64,000 bases of DNA from Staphylococcus xylosus NJ (GCF_000338275.1 NZ_ANMR01000006.1:1-64000); one strand, 5' to 3'; shown: positions 37,838 to 48,854, numbered from the stretch's first letter. Numbers and translations are program-made. Notes: generated by a model not told the origin, from the sequence alone.

Positions 37838-38554
37838 TTACTCTGCAGTGTTTGGAAAATAACGACGCACTTGTGACGCAACATTATGGCTCATGATTAT
37901 TTTTGCATAGTCATTTAAATATACTTCAGATTTATCAGTAGGATATGCGAACTCAAGTAATTGACTATAACTATCATTAATTGTTTCTTGATCTACATTT
38001 TCGTCAAAATGCACAGCATAATAATAAATATTGTTAAGACTATATAATAAATCTTCAAATGCATCTGTCACTTGATCGTTGTGATGTGCATAATCGATTA
38101 CTTCTTCTAAATCACTAAATTTAACAATAACAGTACGTGTATTTTGCTGTTTATGGTCATTTCGTTCTTGGCTATGGTTATTTTCTTTCTGTTGTTGACG
38201 TTGCTCAAATAAATCTTCTAAACTATCATCTTGATCAAACGTCTGTGATAATAAATCGTTCACTTGATAATCAAGCTGTTCATTATCTTCATCTGACATA
38301 TTTATCAAATCTTCATTTTTAGATTTAGATATCGTTACCTCAACACCTTTTTCAAAAGCGTGTACTTGAATCCATAATGGGCCTTCAACAACAAAATCTT
38401 CTTCTTCATTGATTTCTTCCATCATATTCCAAAAGAATTCTTCTCCACGTTTGCGATTAGTCCACAAATCTTCACGTTTAAAACCTCTTGCTTCAATATC
38501 ACTATATGTTATAAATAATTTAACGGTAGTATCGTCAACGCGCTCTATTCTCAT
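37838..38554 (-). CDS. mecA: Adaptor protein MecA
   Basis: The 238-aa ClpC adaptor (unrelated to methicillin-resistance mecA) has an N-terminal target-binding domain starting MRIERVDDTTVKLFITY, an acidic/Gln-rich linker (about 85-140) and a C-terminal ClpC-binding domain (about 140-238). In Bacillus it delivers ComK for degradation. AAGGAGTGAG precedes the ATG. It is downstream of spxA with its own terminator. Confidence 0.95.
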   Translation of the reverse strand: MRIERVDDTTVKLFITYSDIEARGFKREDLWTNRKRGEEFFWNMMEEINEEEDFVVEGPLWIQVHAFEKGVEVTISKSKNEDLINMSDEDNEQLDYQVNDLLSQTFDQDDSLEDLFEQRQQQKENNHSQERNDHKQQNTRTVIVKFSDLEEVIDYAHHNDQVTDAFEDLLYSLNNIYYYAVHFDENVDQETINDSYSQLLEFAYPTDKSEVYLNDYAKIIMSHNVASQVRRYFPNTAE

Positions 38555-38823
38555 ATCATCTCACTCCTTACAGTCGATGAATAGTAATCATATTGTATTA
38601 GAACATAGCAATAATTACAATTGATTTGTTTGATTAAATTTCACTAAATTCCAATTAGTATCTTATATTAACATATACCCTAATATTAGCCAAAAAAACA
38701 GCACTAACTATTCAAGCGTGCTGCACCAAAATTAACTTAACTCTATATTAAATCGATTTTTCCGCTTAGACAACCTTTGCATTTGACCTAAGCCTATTAG
38801 TATTTGTTATGTTAAATATAACA
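38555..38823. other. spxA-mecA intergenic region
   Basis: About 270 AT-rich bases that must include the mecA promoter. No structured RNA, operator palindrome or small gene with a ribosome site is evident. Confidence 0.4.
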
Positions 38824-38863
38824 AAACCATAAAGCAATTTTTTAATTCATTACTTTATGGTTT
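38824..38863 (-). terminator. Terminator of spxA
   Basis: AAACCATAAAG and CTTTATGGTTT pair over 11 bp, followed on the minus strand by TTGTTATATTT, 30 bases after the spxA stop. Confidence 0.7.
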
Positions 38864-38893
38864 ACGATTTATTTATTTCACTTATAATTTGTC

Positions 38894-39289
38894 TTAGTCA
38901 ACCATACGTTGCGCTTCTTGCAATTGGAACGTACGAACTTTTCTAGGTAAGAAACGTCTGATTTCATCTTCATTATAACCAACTTGTAGACGTTTTTCGT
39001 CTAAAATAATTGGACGACGTAATAAACCAGGGTTATCTTGAATAATTGAATATAAATCTTGAAGTGGTAGCGCATCAATATCTACATTTAATTTTTGGTA
39101 AGTTTTAGAACGTGTAGATATAATTTCATCAGTACCGTCTTCAGTCATTTTTAAAATTTGTTTGATTTCGTCAATTGTTAAGTGTTCTGAAAAAATGTTA
39201 CGCTCCGTATACGGAATGTCATGTTCTTGTAACCATGCTTTCGCTTTACGGCAAGATGTGCAACTTGGTGAAGTAAATAATGTTACCAT
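38894..39289 (-). CDS. spxA: Redox-sensing transcriptional regulator Spx
   Basis: The 131-aa ArsC-fold protein binds the RNA polymerase alpha C-terminal domain and directs the thiol-stress response. It has the CxxC switch Cys10-Thr-Ser-Cys13, the conserved RPI stretch RRPIIL (about 92-97) and a C-terminal degradation region LQEAQRMVD. The ATG at 39289 gives the exact family length and places CxxC at 10-13; AGGAGAGTGAG precedes it. Longer in-frame starts have no ribosome site. The level is set post-translationally by SpxH-ClpXP, encoded nearby. The 300-base upstream gap is AT-rich and presumably carries several promoters. Confidence 0.97.
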   Translation of the reverse strand: MVTLFTSPSCTSCRKAKAWLQEHDIPYTERNIFSEHLTIDEIKQILKMTEDGTDEIISTRSKTYQKLNVDIDALPLQDLYSIIQDNPGLLRRPIILDEKRLQVGYNEDEIRRFLPRKVRTFQLQEAQRMVD

Positions 39290-39569
39290 ACATCTCACTC
39301 TCCTATTTTTCATGAATGTAAATTCATTTGATTTCAATATTTATATGATTAGGAAACTTTATAGTTTTCTTCGCCTTCCTTAACCTTACAATGAAAGTAT
39401 ACCCTTTCAACATTAAAATTAAATGAGAATTCTCTAATTTTTTTCAAAAAATTTAAAATAAAAGTATTTCTCAATAAATTCAACTAGAAATATTGATGTA
39501 CATGTAGTTTAACATAACTTACAAATGATTGAAATACTGTTATAATAAACGTATTGTGTATTAAATTAA

Positions 39570-40583
<1,014 letters not shown>

Positions 40584-40611
40584 CTTACTGACCTTACAAT
40601 TTCCAGAACAT

Positions 40612-40649
40612 AAAAAAGGAGAATCCAGTAATTCGGATTCTCCTTTTTT
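40612..40649. terminator. Bidirectional terminator trpS/oppA
   Basis: AAAAAAGGAGAATCC and GGATTCTCCTTTTTT arms between convergent genes, strong on both strands. Confidence 0.88.
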
Positions 40650-40653
40650 ATGC

Positions 40654-42309
40654 TTATTTTTCTTTCTTTTTACCAGTTTTAGGGTCGATACTCTTATCAA
40701 TTTTCACATGTTTTAGTGTCGTATCTCCACCAATTTGATGATACACCAAACCTTTAACTTGAGGATTAGTTAAATGCGCTTCCCCTTTTTGGTAAATCGG
40801 TGCAACTGGCGCTTCTGCTAATAATAATTCCTCTGCTTCCTTCATTGCTGCATTTCGTTCTTCAGGTTTCTTCAATAATTTGCCATTGGCATCCTTAACT
40901 AATTTATCGAATTCTTTATTGCCCCATCCTGTATTATTAGATGGATTCCCTGTAGTCATAATATTCAAGAAAGTTAATGGATCTGGGTAATCTGGTCCCC
41001 AACCAGATAATGATGCTTCAAATGTCTCAGAATGTTCTTGATTCACCCTTTGTTTAAACGGTAATTGTTTAATATTCATTGTAACTCCTGGTAAATTTCT
41101 TTCAATTTGAGATTTAATAAACTCTGCTGAAATTTTCGAACCTGGAGTATCTTCCGTATTCATTGTAAATGTTAACTCTTTGATACCTAACTCTTTTTTG
41201 GCTTTCTCTAAATGTTGTTTTGCTGCTTTAGGATTATATGTTAACGGTGAATTGATTGATTCAGTAAAATCCTTACCATCTGGTGATTTAGCTGTTAGTT
41301 TAGATGTAAAGCCATCTGTAGCTTCTGAACCGTTGTTCAAAACTGAATTTACATAACCTTCTTTATTAATAGCTTGAGAAATTGCTAACCTTAAGTCTTT
41401 GTTTTTAAATTCTGGTACATTGTCTTGATTTAACTTAATATAAAATGTACTTGCTAATAAACGTTTCTTTAATCCTGGATCATCTGCATATTTATCAACT
41501 TGGTCAGCGGTTATCGTTGTATCGTCTACAGAACCTGTATCATATAGTGACGCACCTGCTTGCTGATCTTTCAACACTTTATAATTTACACGATCTAAAT
41601 TCACTGCTTTTTTATCCCAATAATCATCATTTTTCACAAGTTGTATTTTATCTTCAACTTTCCAATCTTTTACTTTAAACGGTCCATTGAACACTGTTTT
41701 ATCAGCTGTAGTACCATATTGTTGTCCAGCTTTCTTCACAGCTTTTTCATTTTGTGGCATAAACGTTGCAAAGGCTAGCATCTCATTCATATATGGTATT
41801 GGTTTTGTTAATTCCACTTTTAATGTGTGGTCATCAACTGCTTTAACTCCTAGCTCATCTACGTCTTTTTTGCCCATATTTATTTCTTCAGCATTCTTTA
41901 AATCATACATAATATAAGCATATTCAGATGCCGTGTCTGGGTTAACGACACGTTTCCATGCAAATTCAAAATCATGTGCTGTAACGGGGTCACCATTAGA
42001 CCATTTTGCATCTTTACGCAAATCAATCGTCAAAGTTTTACCACCATTACTTTCTTTTGGCATAGCTTTTGCAACACCTGGTTTCGCTTTATCATTTTTA
42101 TCTAAGGTATATAAACCTTCATATACCTGATTATATATATCAAATGAAACTGTATCAGTAGCTAAGGCCGTATCTAATGAAGAAATATCTTGTGGTATCA
42201 CTTTTCTAAATACATCCCCTTTATCAGAATAAATTCCTTCAGCATTGCCACAACCTGCTAATACAACCGATAGTACTACTAAAATAATTAAAAACTTAGA
42301 TTTTTTCAT
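40654..42309 (-). CDS. oppA: Oligopeptide ABC transporter substrate-binding lipoprotein
   Basis: A 551-aa SBP_bac_5 family protein. The signal peptide ends in a lipobox LAGC (Cys20), so it is anchored to the outer face of the membrane. The ligand-binding fold shows the family stretch LTIDLRKDAKWSNGDPVTAHDFEFAWKRV in two halves (about 91-119). It is the last gene of oppBCDFA, 19 bases after oppF, an order typical of staphylococcal Opp3. It captures nutrient oligopeptides. The C-terminus is lysine-rich. Confidence 0.95.
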   Translation of the reverse strand: MKKSKFLIILVVLSVVLAGCGNAEGIYSDKGDVFRKVIPQDISSLDTALATDTVSFDIYNQVYEGLYTLDKNDKAKPGVAKAMPKESNGGKTLTIDLRKDAKWSNGDPVTAHDFEFAWKRVVNPDTASEYAYIMYDLKNAEEINMGKKDVDELGVKAVDDHTLKVELTKPIPYMNEMLAFATFMPQNEKAVKKAGQQYGTTADKTVFNGPFKVKDWKVEDKIQLVKNDDYWDKKAVNLDRVNYKVLKDQQAGASLYDTGSVDDTTITADQVDKYADDPGLKKRLLASTFYIKLNQDNVPEFKNKDLRLAISQAINKEGYVNSVLNNGSEATDGFTSKLTAKSPDGKDFTESINSPLTYNPKAAKQHLEKAKKELGIKELTFTMNTEDTPGSKISAEFIKSQIERNLPGVTMNIKQLPFKQRVNQEHSETFEASLSGWGPDYPDPLTFLNIMTTGNPSNNTGWGNKEFDKLVKDANGKLLKKPEERNAAMKEAEELLLAEAPVAPIYQKGEAHLTNPQVKGLVYHQIGGDTTLKHVKIDKSIDPKTGKKKEK

Positions 42310-42328
42310 TATATTCCCCCTTCCCCTA

Positions 42329-43273
42329 TTAAACAGAAGCCTCTTGTGTTTGAGATTTTAATTCTTTAGCTTCTTCTTCTGTAGTAAATACATAATGATT
42401 TACTCTAATTTCTTGTAATGATCGTTGATTATTTTTAGTGTCATCCTCTTTAAAATGAGTTCTTTTTCTAACTCTTTCACTTTCAGGGTCAGGTTGTGGT
42501 ACAGCAGAAAGTAATGACTTCGTATAGGGATGCATTGGGTGATTGTAAATTTCATCTGCACTACCTATTTCAACAATTTTACCAAAATGCATAACTGCAA
42601 TTCTGTCTGAAATGTATTTAACCATTGATAAGTCATGGGCAATAAATAAAAATGTTATGCCACGTTCTCTCTGCAATTTTAATAATAGATTTACTACTTG
42701 TGCTTGTATAGAAACGTCTAACGCCGAAATAGGTTCATCAGCAATAATAAACTCAGGCTCAACTGCTAATGCTCTTGCAATCCCAATACGTTGACGTTGA
42801 CCACCTGAAAATTCATGAGGATAACGATTGGCATGTTCTTTACTTAAACCAACAGTTTCTAGCAAATCATAGACACGTTTTTTTCGGTCTTTTACCCCTG
42901 TTGAAAGTTTGTGTATATCAATACCTTCAGCTACAATATCCATTACCTTAAGTCTTGGGTTTAATGAAGCATAAGGATCTTGGAAAATCATCTGAATTTT
43001 TTTATTGAATTTCAAAGAATCTTTACGATTTTTAATTTTTTGAATATCCACGCCTTCATATAAAATCTCGCCATCCGTTATTTCATTTAATTTAACAATC
43101 GCTTTGCCTGTGGTTGATTTTCCACATCCTGATTCACCAACAAGGCCAAAAGTTTCGCCTTTATAAACATCAAAAGAAATGTTTTCAATAGCTCTAACTT
43201 CATTACGTTTACCTTCGTTAAAATATTGTTTTAAATTTTTCACTTGCAATAATAACTCATTACTATTCTCCAT
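42329..43273 (-). CDS. oppF: Oligopeptide ABC transporter ATPase OppF
   Basis: A 314-aa ABC ATPase with Walker [15 protein letters not shown] (about 43-56), the signature [14 protein letters not shown] (about 155-168), Walker B FIIADEP (about 174-180) and the oligopeptide/dipeptide C-terminal extension with VPQPDP. It forms a heterodimer with OppD on the OppBC permease. Its ATG lies inside the end of oppD (11-base overlap), with AAAGGGTG as ribosome site. Confidence 0.95.
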   Translation of the reverse strand: MENSNELLLQVKNLKQYFNEGKRNEVRAIENISFDVYKGETFGLVGESGCGKSTTGKAIVKLNEITDGEILYEGVDIQKIKNRKDSLKFNKKIQMIFQDPYASLNPRLKVMDIVAEGIDIHKLSTGVKDRKKRVYDLLETVGLSKEHANRYPHEFSGGQRQRIGIARALAVEPEFIIADEPISALDVSIQAQVVNLLLKLQRERGITFLFIAHDLSMVKYISDRIAVMHFGKIVEIGSADEIYNHPMHPYTKSLLSAVPQPDPESERVRKRTHFKEDDTKNNQRSLQEIRVNHYVFTTEEEAKELKSQTQEASV

Positions 43274-44345
43274 TGAAAGACACCCTTTCTACCTGTTGTG
43301 GTTTATCAAAGTTATTTGGCATTTTACGCAAACGTTTTTTGACCATTTCTGGTGGTTCTACGCGAGGCGCACGATCGTCCAGTAACCATGATTTCACAAA
43401 ATGTGTTGTCGATACCTGATACCATGGTGGTGGTGTCTTGAAATCAATATCTAAAGCAAATTGACTACGTTCCGCAAATGCATCCCCTTTTGGTGGGTGC
43501 AACAAATCAGGTGGTGTACCAGGAATCGCTAGCAACTCTGTATCAGCCCCAGTTGTTAAGTCTGGCATAGAAGAAAGTAATCCCCATGTATAAGGATGTT
43601 TAGGATCGTAGAATATTTCATCTACATCACCAGTTTCTACCATTTGCCCTCCATACATTACAGCAACTCTATCCGCTATGTTTGCTACAACACCTAGATC
43701 ATGTGTAATAAATATAATAGAGGTACTGATTTTATGTTGAAGCTCCTTCATAAGTTCTAATATTTGTGCTTGCATTGTTACATCGAGTGCAGTTGTAGGC
43801 TCATCTGCGATAAGTACTTTTGGTTCACATGCGAGAGCCGTCGCTATAACGATTCTTTGTCTTTGTCCACCAGAAAATTGATGGGGATAAGCGTTAAATC
43901 GTTTTTCAGCATTTGGTAAACCAACTAGATTCAGAATTTCAAGTGCTCTTTTTTTAGCATTTGCTTTATTATAATTTTTATGTTTAATTAATGGTTCCAT
44001 AACCTGTTTTCCAATTTTCATAGTTGGGTTTAATGATGTCATCGGGTCTTGGAAAATCATAGAAATGTCTTTACCGCGCAATTTAATTAATTCTTGCTCT
44101 GATTTTCTCGCTAAATCTTCACCTAAGAAATTAATTTGTCCTTTTTTAATTCTTCCGGCGTCACCTTGAAATAATTTCGTAATAGCTTTTGTTGTTACTG
44201 ATTTACCGGAACCAGATTCACCAACAATTGCTAATGTCTCTCCTTTATCGATAACAAAGTCAACGCCTCTTACCGCTTGCACTTCCCCTGCATCGATATC
44301 AAAGGAAACATGCAAATCACTAACTTCTAATATTCTTTCTGACAT
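43263..44345 (-). CDS. oppD: Oligopeptide ABC transporter ATPase OppD
   Basis: A 360-aa ABC ATPase with Walker A GESGSGKSVTTKAI (about 41-54), the signature [14 protein letters not shown] (about 158-171), Walker B VLIADEP and the longer OppD C-terminal extension containing IPGTPPDLLHPPKGDAF. OppD proteins often carry Cys residues for an iron-sulfur site in this extension; here the region reads FAERSQFALDI, with no cysteine. AAAGGAGGCAAC precedes the ATG. Confidence 0.95.
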   Translation of the reverse strand: MSERILEVSDLHVSFDIDAGEVQAVRGVDFVIDKGETLAIVGESGSGKSVTTKAITKLFQGDAGRIKKGQINFLGEDLARKSEQELIKLRGKDISMIFQDPMTSLNPTMKIGKQVMEPLIKHKNYNKANAKKRALEILNLVGLPNAEKRFNAYPHQFSGGQRQRIVIATALACEPKVLIADEPTTALDVTMQAQILELMKELQHKISTSIIFITHDLGVVANIADRVAVMYGGQMVETGDVDEIFYDPKHPYTWGLLSSMPDLTTGADTELLAIPGTPPDLLHPPKGDAFAERSQFALDIDFKTPPPWYQVSTTHFVKSWLLDDRAPRVEPPEMVKKRLRKMPNNFDKPQQVERVSFNGE

Positions 44346-44363
44346 ATCTGTTGCCTCCTTTTA

Positions 44364-45431
44364 TTATCTACGCATTTTCGGATCAAATGCATCACGTAAT
44401 CCATCACTAAATAGATAGAAGAATAAGATTAGTAAACTTAATACTAACGCTGGTATAAATAATTCATGTGGGTGGATGAGCAACATAGCTCTACCTTCAT
44501 TTACCAAAGAACCCAAAGATGTTCTTGGCGCAGGTACCCCAATACCAATAAAGCTTAAGAATGCTTCAAAGAATATTGCGTTAGGCACTGTAAACATTGA
44601 AGTCACTACAATAACACCTAACGTGTTAGGTAAAATATGTTTGAAAATCAGTTTGAATTTTGATGCACCCAATGTTTTTGAAGCCAAAACAAATTCTTGG
44701 TTTTTCAACTTTAAAAATTCTCCACGAACGACACGACTCATACCAATCCAACCTGTGATAGCCATCGCTAAAATAATCGTCCATATAGATGGTTCAAAGA
44801 TTAGTACAAATAAAATCACAACAATAAGTGTTGGAATAGAAGCAACAATTTCTATTATACGTTGCATAACATTATCTAATCGACCTCCAAAAAATCCTGA
44901 TATTGCTCCGTATATGACTCCTATAAATATATCTAGTAAGGCAGCGACAACACCAATAAATAATGATACTTGTGCACCTTGCCATGTTCTTGACCATAAA
45001 TCTCTACCTAATTGGTCTGTACCGAACCAGAAGTTTTCTTTAACCCCAGCTTCTTTATAAGCATCAACGCCTTGCGCTCCCTCACCATCAAATGGTAAGA
45101 ATGAAATTTGGTCTAATACTGGTATCTTCGCCGGTAGATTACGACGCTCAACATCTTGTTCAGCATAGTCATGTGAACTTAATAACGGCCCTATCAGCGC
45201 TAATAGCACAATAATAATTAAACCAACCATCCCTACTACTGCAAGTTTATTTCGTTTCAATTGTGTCCATGCATCCTGCCAAAAGTTTTTACTCTCTCTT
45301 TGCATTTCAGGTTCTTTTTCAATATCATTGTTACTTCTAATAAAATCAGATGCTGGAATAGCTTCAGAGGTAGTAGTCATCACTGCATTTGAATGATCAT
45401 CATTTAATTTTTCATCTCTTTTATCAGCCAT
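44364..45431 (-). CDS. oppC: Oligopeptide ABC transporter permease OppC
   Basis: A 355-aa inner-membrane permease with about six helices and a charged cytoplasmic N-terminal extension of about 55 residues. The EAA-type loop is ASKTLGASKFKLIFKHILPN (about 246-265). Its ATG overlaps the oppB stop by one base (TAATG). It pairs with OppB to form the channel. Confidence 0.95.
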   Translation of the reverse strand: MADKRDEKLNDDHSNAVMTTTSEAIPASDFIRSNNDIEKEPEMQRESKNFWQDAWTQLKRNKLAVVGMVGLIIIVLLALIGPLLSSHDYAEQDVERRNLPAKIPVLDQISFLPFDGEGAQGVDAYKEAGVKENFWFGTDQLGRDLWSRTWQGAQVSLFIGVVAALLDIFIGVIYGAISGFFGGRLDNVMQRIIEIVASIPTLIVVILFVLIFEPSIWTIILAMAITGWIGMSRVVRGEFLKLKNQEFVLASKTLGASKFKLIFKHILPNTLGVIVVTSMFTVPNAIFFEAFLSFIGIGVPAPRTSLGSLVNEGRAMLLIHPHELFIPALVLSLLILFFYLFSDGLRDAFDPKMRR

Positions 45432-46357
45432 TATTTTTTACCTCCTTGTACACGAATACGTGGATCAATAACACCATATAATATGTCTACAAGGAAAATG
45501 GAAACAATAAATAGTGTACTGAATAAAATTGTCGTTGCCATGATAACTGGGAAGTCATTTGTTGTTATAGATCTAACGAATTGATCCCCTAAACCAGGCA
45601 CACCAAAGATATTTTCGATTGTTAGTGTACCTGTTAGGATACTTGCTAACATCGGCACAATAATTGTTATAACTGGAATTAAAGCATTCCTTAATGCATG
45701 GCCAAATAATACTCTCATTGTTGAGTTACCTTTGGCACGTGCTAACAAGATATAATCTGAACTTAATACTTCAATCATTTCCGCTCTTATGTATCTAGCC
45801 ACGGTTGCTAGTACTGCTGCAGATAAAGCTAGTGAAGGTAGCACTGCTGTTGATAACCCTTCCCAACCCGCAACAGGAAACCACTGTAATCTTACTGAAA
45901 AGACATACTGCAATAATACTGCTAATACAAATGACGGTACTGAAACCGCAATAACTGAAATTACCGTTGCAGAATAATCCACCCAGGTGTTTTGCCGTAC
46001 TGCTGCTATGACCCCCAAAATCAAACCTAGTATTACACCGATAACCATTGCTGTCATCCCCATCTCAAATGACGGTAACAATCTCGGTTTTATTAAGTCC
46101 CAAACAGGTTGATTGTCATATTGGAATGAGTTACCAAAGTCCCCCGTAACTACATTCTTTAGATAACTGGCATACTGTACAGGTACCGGATCATTCAGAC
46201 CATATTTTTCATTTAAAATTTGTTTCTGCTCTTCATTTAATTTTTCATCATTAAATGGCGAACCAGGCATTAACTTCATTAAGAAAAAAGTGATCGTTAT
46301 GATTATGAATAATGATAAAATCATATACCCTAATCGCTTCATAATATACTTAAGCAT
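45431..46357 (-). CDS. oppB: Oligopeptide ABC transporter permease OppB
   Basis: A 308-aa permease with six helices. The EAA loop is LLARAKGNSTMRVLFGHALRN in two parts (about 207-227), and the C-terminus VDILYGVIDPRIR is typical of OppB/DppB. It is the first gene of the operon and follows the promoter with the CodY-like box. AAAGGGGG precedes the ATG. Confidence 0.95.
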   Translation of the reverse strand: MLKYIMKRLGYMILSLFIIITITFFLMKLMPGSPFNDEKLNEEQKQILNEKYGLNDPVPVQYASYLKNVVTGDFGNSFQYDNQPVWDLIKPRLLPSFEMGMTAMVIGVILGLILGVIAAVRQNTWVDYSATVISVIAVSVPSFVLAVLLQYVFSVRLQWFPVAGWEGLSTAVLPSLALSAAVLATVARYIRAEMIEVLSSDYILLARAKGNSTMRVLFGHALRNALIPVITIIVPMLASILTGTLTIENIFGVPGLGDQFVRSITTNDFPVIMATTILFSTLFIVSIFLVDILYGVIDPRIRVQGGKK

Positions 46358-46396
46358 ATTTTATCCCCCTTTAATTTCAGAATAAACATTCCCTTC

Positions 46397-46450
46397 TAAA
46401 TATTCAGAAATATTTAATAACATTATACTTTTAGTTCATATTTTAATCAA
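46397..46450 (-). promoter_or_regulatory. oppB promoter with CodY-like palindrome
   Basis: On the minus strand TTGATT (46445-46450) and TATAAT (46422-46427) are 17 bases apart. Downstream, at 46399-46414, the sequence AATATTCAGAAATATT (plus strand) is an inverted repeat resembling the CodY box AATTTTCWGAAAATT with three mismatches. The position just after the -10 suits repression in rich medium. The promoter is good; the CodY assignment is tentative. Confidence 0.6.
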
Positions 46451-46601
46451 CATTGTTTTACTTTACATTATTAAAGTAATCATTTTTTAAATAAATTTAT
46501 AAATCTTATAAGTATTGTTGTAAAAGAAATTCCATTAATTATTATTCATTTTTAAGTAATTTTAAGTTACAATAAATTTATTAATTAAAGGAGACAAAAT
46601 A

Positions 46602-46976
46602 ATGCGAAATTTAACTTCTATATTTGGTTGGGCGTTTTTAACACCCCTACTTTCTTTGCTGTTTTGGTTTTTCTTTTCACATACCTTAATATATTTTATT
46701 AATATTTTCTTCTATATTTCGATTTCATTAACCATATTCTTTTTTATTATCATTATCGTTCAAGAAGGTATTTTTGATCCTACAAGTTATGGTTTTAGAA
46801 GACTAAAATATCAGCTTTCAAGTAAAAAACACAAAGATACCATAGAAAATGATGAATTTTTTAAACCTAAACAAGTTAAAAAAGATGACTATTTTGTCTC
46901 TCCATGGGTAAAAATTGCATTTAGTTTTAATTTATTTTATTTAATACTCGCAATCGTTATATCATTTTTAATTTAA
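46602..46976 (+). CDS. DUF3899 membrane protein
   Basis: The 124-aa protein has three likely membrane helices (about 8-26, 30-52 and 104-124) and a lysine-rich cytoplasmic loop (about 68-100, RRLKYQLSSKKHKD onward). It resembles the staphylococcal DUF3899 family, function unknown, found upstream of the Opp operon. AAAGGAGAC precedes the ATG. It is divergent from oppB. Confidence 0.8.
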   Translation: MRNLTSIFGWAFLTPLLSLLFWFFFSHTLIYFINIFFYISISLTIFFFIIIIVQEGIFDPTSYGFRRLKYQLSSKKHKDTIENDEFFKPKQVKKDDYFVSPWVKIAFSFNLFYLILAIVISFLI

Positions 46977-47057
46977 AGTCCAACCTAATTGGTTAATTTA
47001 ATTAAAATAATGATTCGTTATATATATTTTGTAATGCTATCAAACATTCAAACGAAA

Positions 47058-47096
47058 AATTAGTCCGAGACTTATATAGTTGTCTCGGACTAATTT
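47058..47096 (+). terminator. Terminator after the DUF3899 gene
   Basis: ATTAGTCCGAGAC and GTCTCGGACTAAT make a 13-bp stem with a 10-base loop. The arms are flanked by A- and T-rich sequence, so it may act on both strands. Confidence 0.75.
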
Positions 47097-47205
47097 GTTA
47101 TATGGGCAGAAAACGATTATACCTTTGCTGCCAGTTATATTTTCTAAAAAAGATTAATTCTACTAAATCATTTTAGCAAAAAAATGATTTGTTGCTCTCT
47201 TTTTA

Positions 47206-48438
47206 TTATTTCGTTTCAACATTCGGGTTACAAAACAAAGCGTAATATAATAATACAAATCCTATTAAAACAACGGTTGCAACATATACCGACATCATCC
47301 ATGGTAAAACAAAAGCCCCTATAATTAACCCAGAACGTGCTAATAAATTACCACCATAAAACGATACCATACCAAATGTATTATATGTACTTCGTTTATC
47401 ATCTGGTATCATTAAAAATCTTTGTGCGTTTTGTATAGGCGAATATATCAACTCCCCTAATGTAGCAATAATGGAGAATAAACATAAAATCCAAAATGAG
47501 CTCGCAGACGTCAACACACTATAACCAACGGTATATAATATAATCCCTAAAATAAACGCAATTCTTTTCGATGTTGATTCCACAACTCTATTTACTGTAA
47601 AAGTTAAGGTAGCTACAACAAGTGTATTGATTATCATAATAACAGTAAACATTCTCACTCCATCTATGTAAAACCCAAAAAAGCTTAATGGTTCAAAATC
47701 AGACTTCAACCTAACCACAATATAAGAATTTAAACTTAACTCTGCCATAATTACTAACATAAACCCTAAATTTAACATCATAAAGTATTTATCTTTAATA
47801 ACAGTATGGTAACTATTAATAAAATGTTTAAATTTTGATGTTAATTCTTCTTTTTTGTTATAAGCTTGCTCTACATCATAGTATTTCTCAAAAAGGTACC
47901 AACTTATAAGCATTGCTAAGAAAAATATCATAAATAATAATCGCTTATGACCTAAATAGAGTAAAGCACCTAGCACCATTCCAATTGCTGTGCTAATATT
48001 AAACATCCAATAATTTAGTTGATACACGTATTCGCGAACTTCTTCATAAATTGCATCCATAATCGCTGCCTCAAAAATAGGTTCACTCGCAGCAAACATA
48101 ATTTCAAAAATAAAAACTGTCACACAAAAAACAACTAATCCTATACCATCCATAGTAACGGTTATACTTAAAATAATAAGACAAATTGCATAAAGAAAAT
48201 GAATGTAATTTACCACTTTCTTCCTATTATAATTGTCCCCTATATACCCTCCTATGAAGGACACAATGAAACTTACAATAAGATTTGTAATTAAGAAAAC
48301 ACCTGCAAATACTGCATTCACTTTACTAGTTAAATATAATGCCAAGAAAGGTAAAATCGCTTGGCTCGCAATAATTAATATAAAATCTGCTATAAGTCGT
48401 GTTTTTAATGTTGTGGATAGAGTTAAAAACCTTTTCAT
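47206..48438 (-). CDS. MFS transporter, drug-efflux type
   Basis: The 410-aa protein has about 12 helices. The cytoplasmic loop between helices 2 and 3, GGYIGDNYNRKKVVN (about 63-77), is the MFS A-motif. The layout is that of MDR-type efflux pumps of staphylococci and Bacillus. Substrate unknown. GGGAGGGC precedes the ATG. It stands alone, between the DUF3899 gene and a hairpin-rich repeat. Confidence 0.85.
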   Translation of the reverse strand: MKRFLTLSTTLKTRLIADFILIIASQAILPFLALYLTSKVNAVFAGVFLITNLIVSFIVSFIGGYIGDNYNRKKVVNYIHFLYAICLIILSITVTMDGIGLVVFCVTVFIFEIMFAASEPIFEAAIMDAIYEEVREYVYQLNYWMFNISTAIGMVLGALLYLGHKRLLFMIFFLAMLISWYLFEKYYDVEQAYNKKEELTSKFKHFINSYHTVIKDKYFMMLNLGFMLVIMAELSLNSYIVVRLKSDFEPLSFFGFYIDGVRMFTVIMIINTLVVATLTFTVNRVVESTSKRIAFILGIILYTVGYSVLTSASSFWILCLFSIIATLGELIYSPIQNAQRFLMIPDDKRSTYNTFGMVSFYGGNLLARSGLIIGAFVLPWMMSVYVATVVLIGFVLLYYALFCNPNVETK

Positions 48439-48469
48439 CTTATGCCCTCCCCAATGTTTACTTTATCAA

Positions 48470-48632
48470 TGAGCCTGGGACATAAATAGATGTCTCAGGC
48501 TCATTTTCAATTTGGCAGTAGGTGACTGAATTGAAAATACGCTTATATCAAGCTTTTTTCAATGCTAGTCACTATTGCCGGGGTGGGACTACGAAATCTA
48601 TGTTAGAAAATTTGATTTCTGTCCCACTCCCA
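48470..48632. repeat. Composite staphylococcal-type intergenic hairpin repeat
   Basis: Three nested palindromes follow one another. The first is GAGCCTGGGACA/TGTCTCAGGCTC (48470-48503). The second is TGGCAGTAGGTGACT with AGTCACTATTGCC (about 48512-48582). The third is GGGTGGGACTACGAAATC with GATTTCTGTCCCACTCC (about 48583-48630). GGGAC/GTCCC hairpins of this kind recur in staphylococcal intergenic regions. No coding potential. It may provide the leader of the MFS gene or a terminator. Confidence 0.7.
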
Positions 48633-48854
48633 GATGATTAAATAAATTATACTTCTAAATGCTTATTTAGCCAATAAGGATATGTTTTAACTATTTAAAT
48701 ACTTCATATGATTTTATTTGCTTAAATAAAACTAATTTATACTATCAAGAGCATTTATAAATATTAGTCTGCCTATTTTAAATAAAGCCTCAAATAGAGA
48801 TTAAAATATTTTGATAAATTTTTAAAGTATATCTTTCAAAATTTACCTGAACGC

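Noticed and set aside
38680-38700. SigB-type promoter (GGGTAT) in front of mecA
   Set aside because: The minus strand has GGGTAT, but the -35 element is only GTTTTT, too poor a match to call.
44476-45060. A plus-strand open frame of 194 codons
   Set aside because: It is antisense to oppC, has no homology and no Shine-Dalgarno, and its composition is that of a shadow frame.
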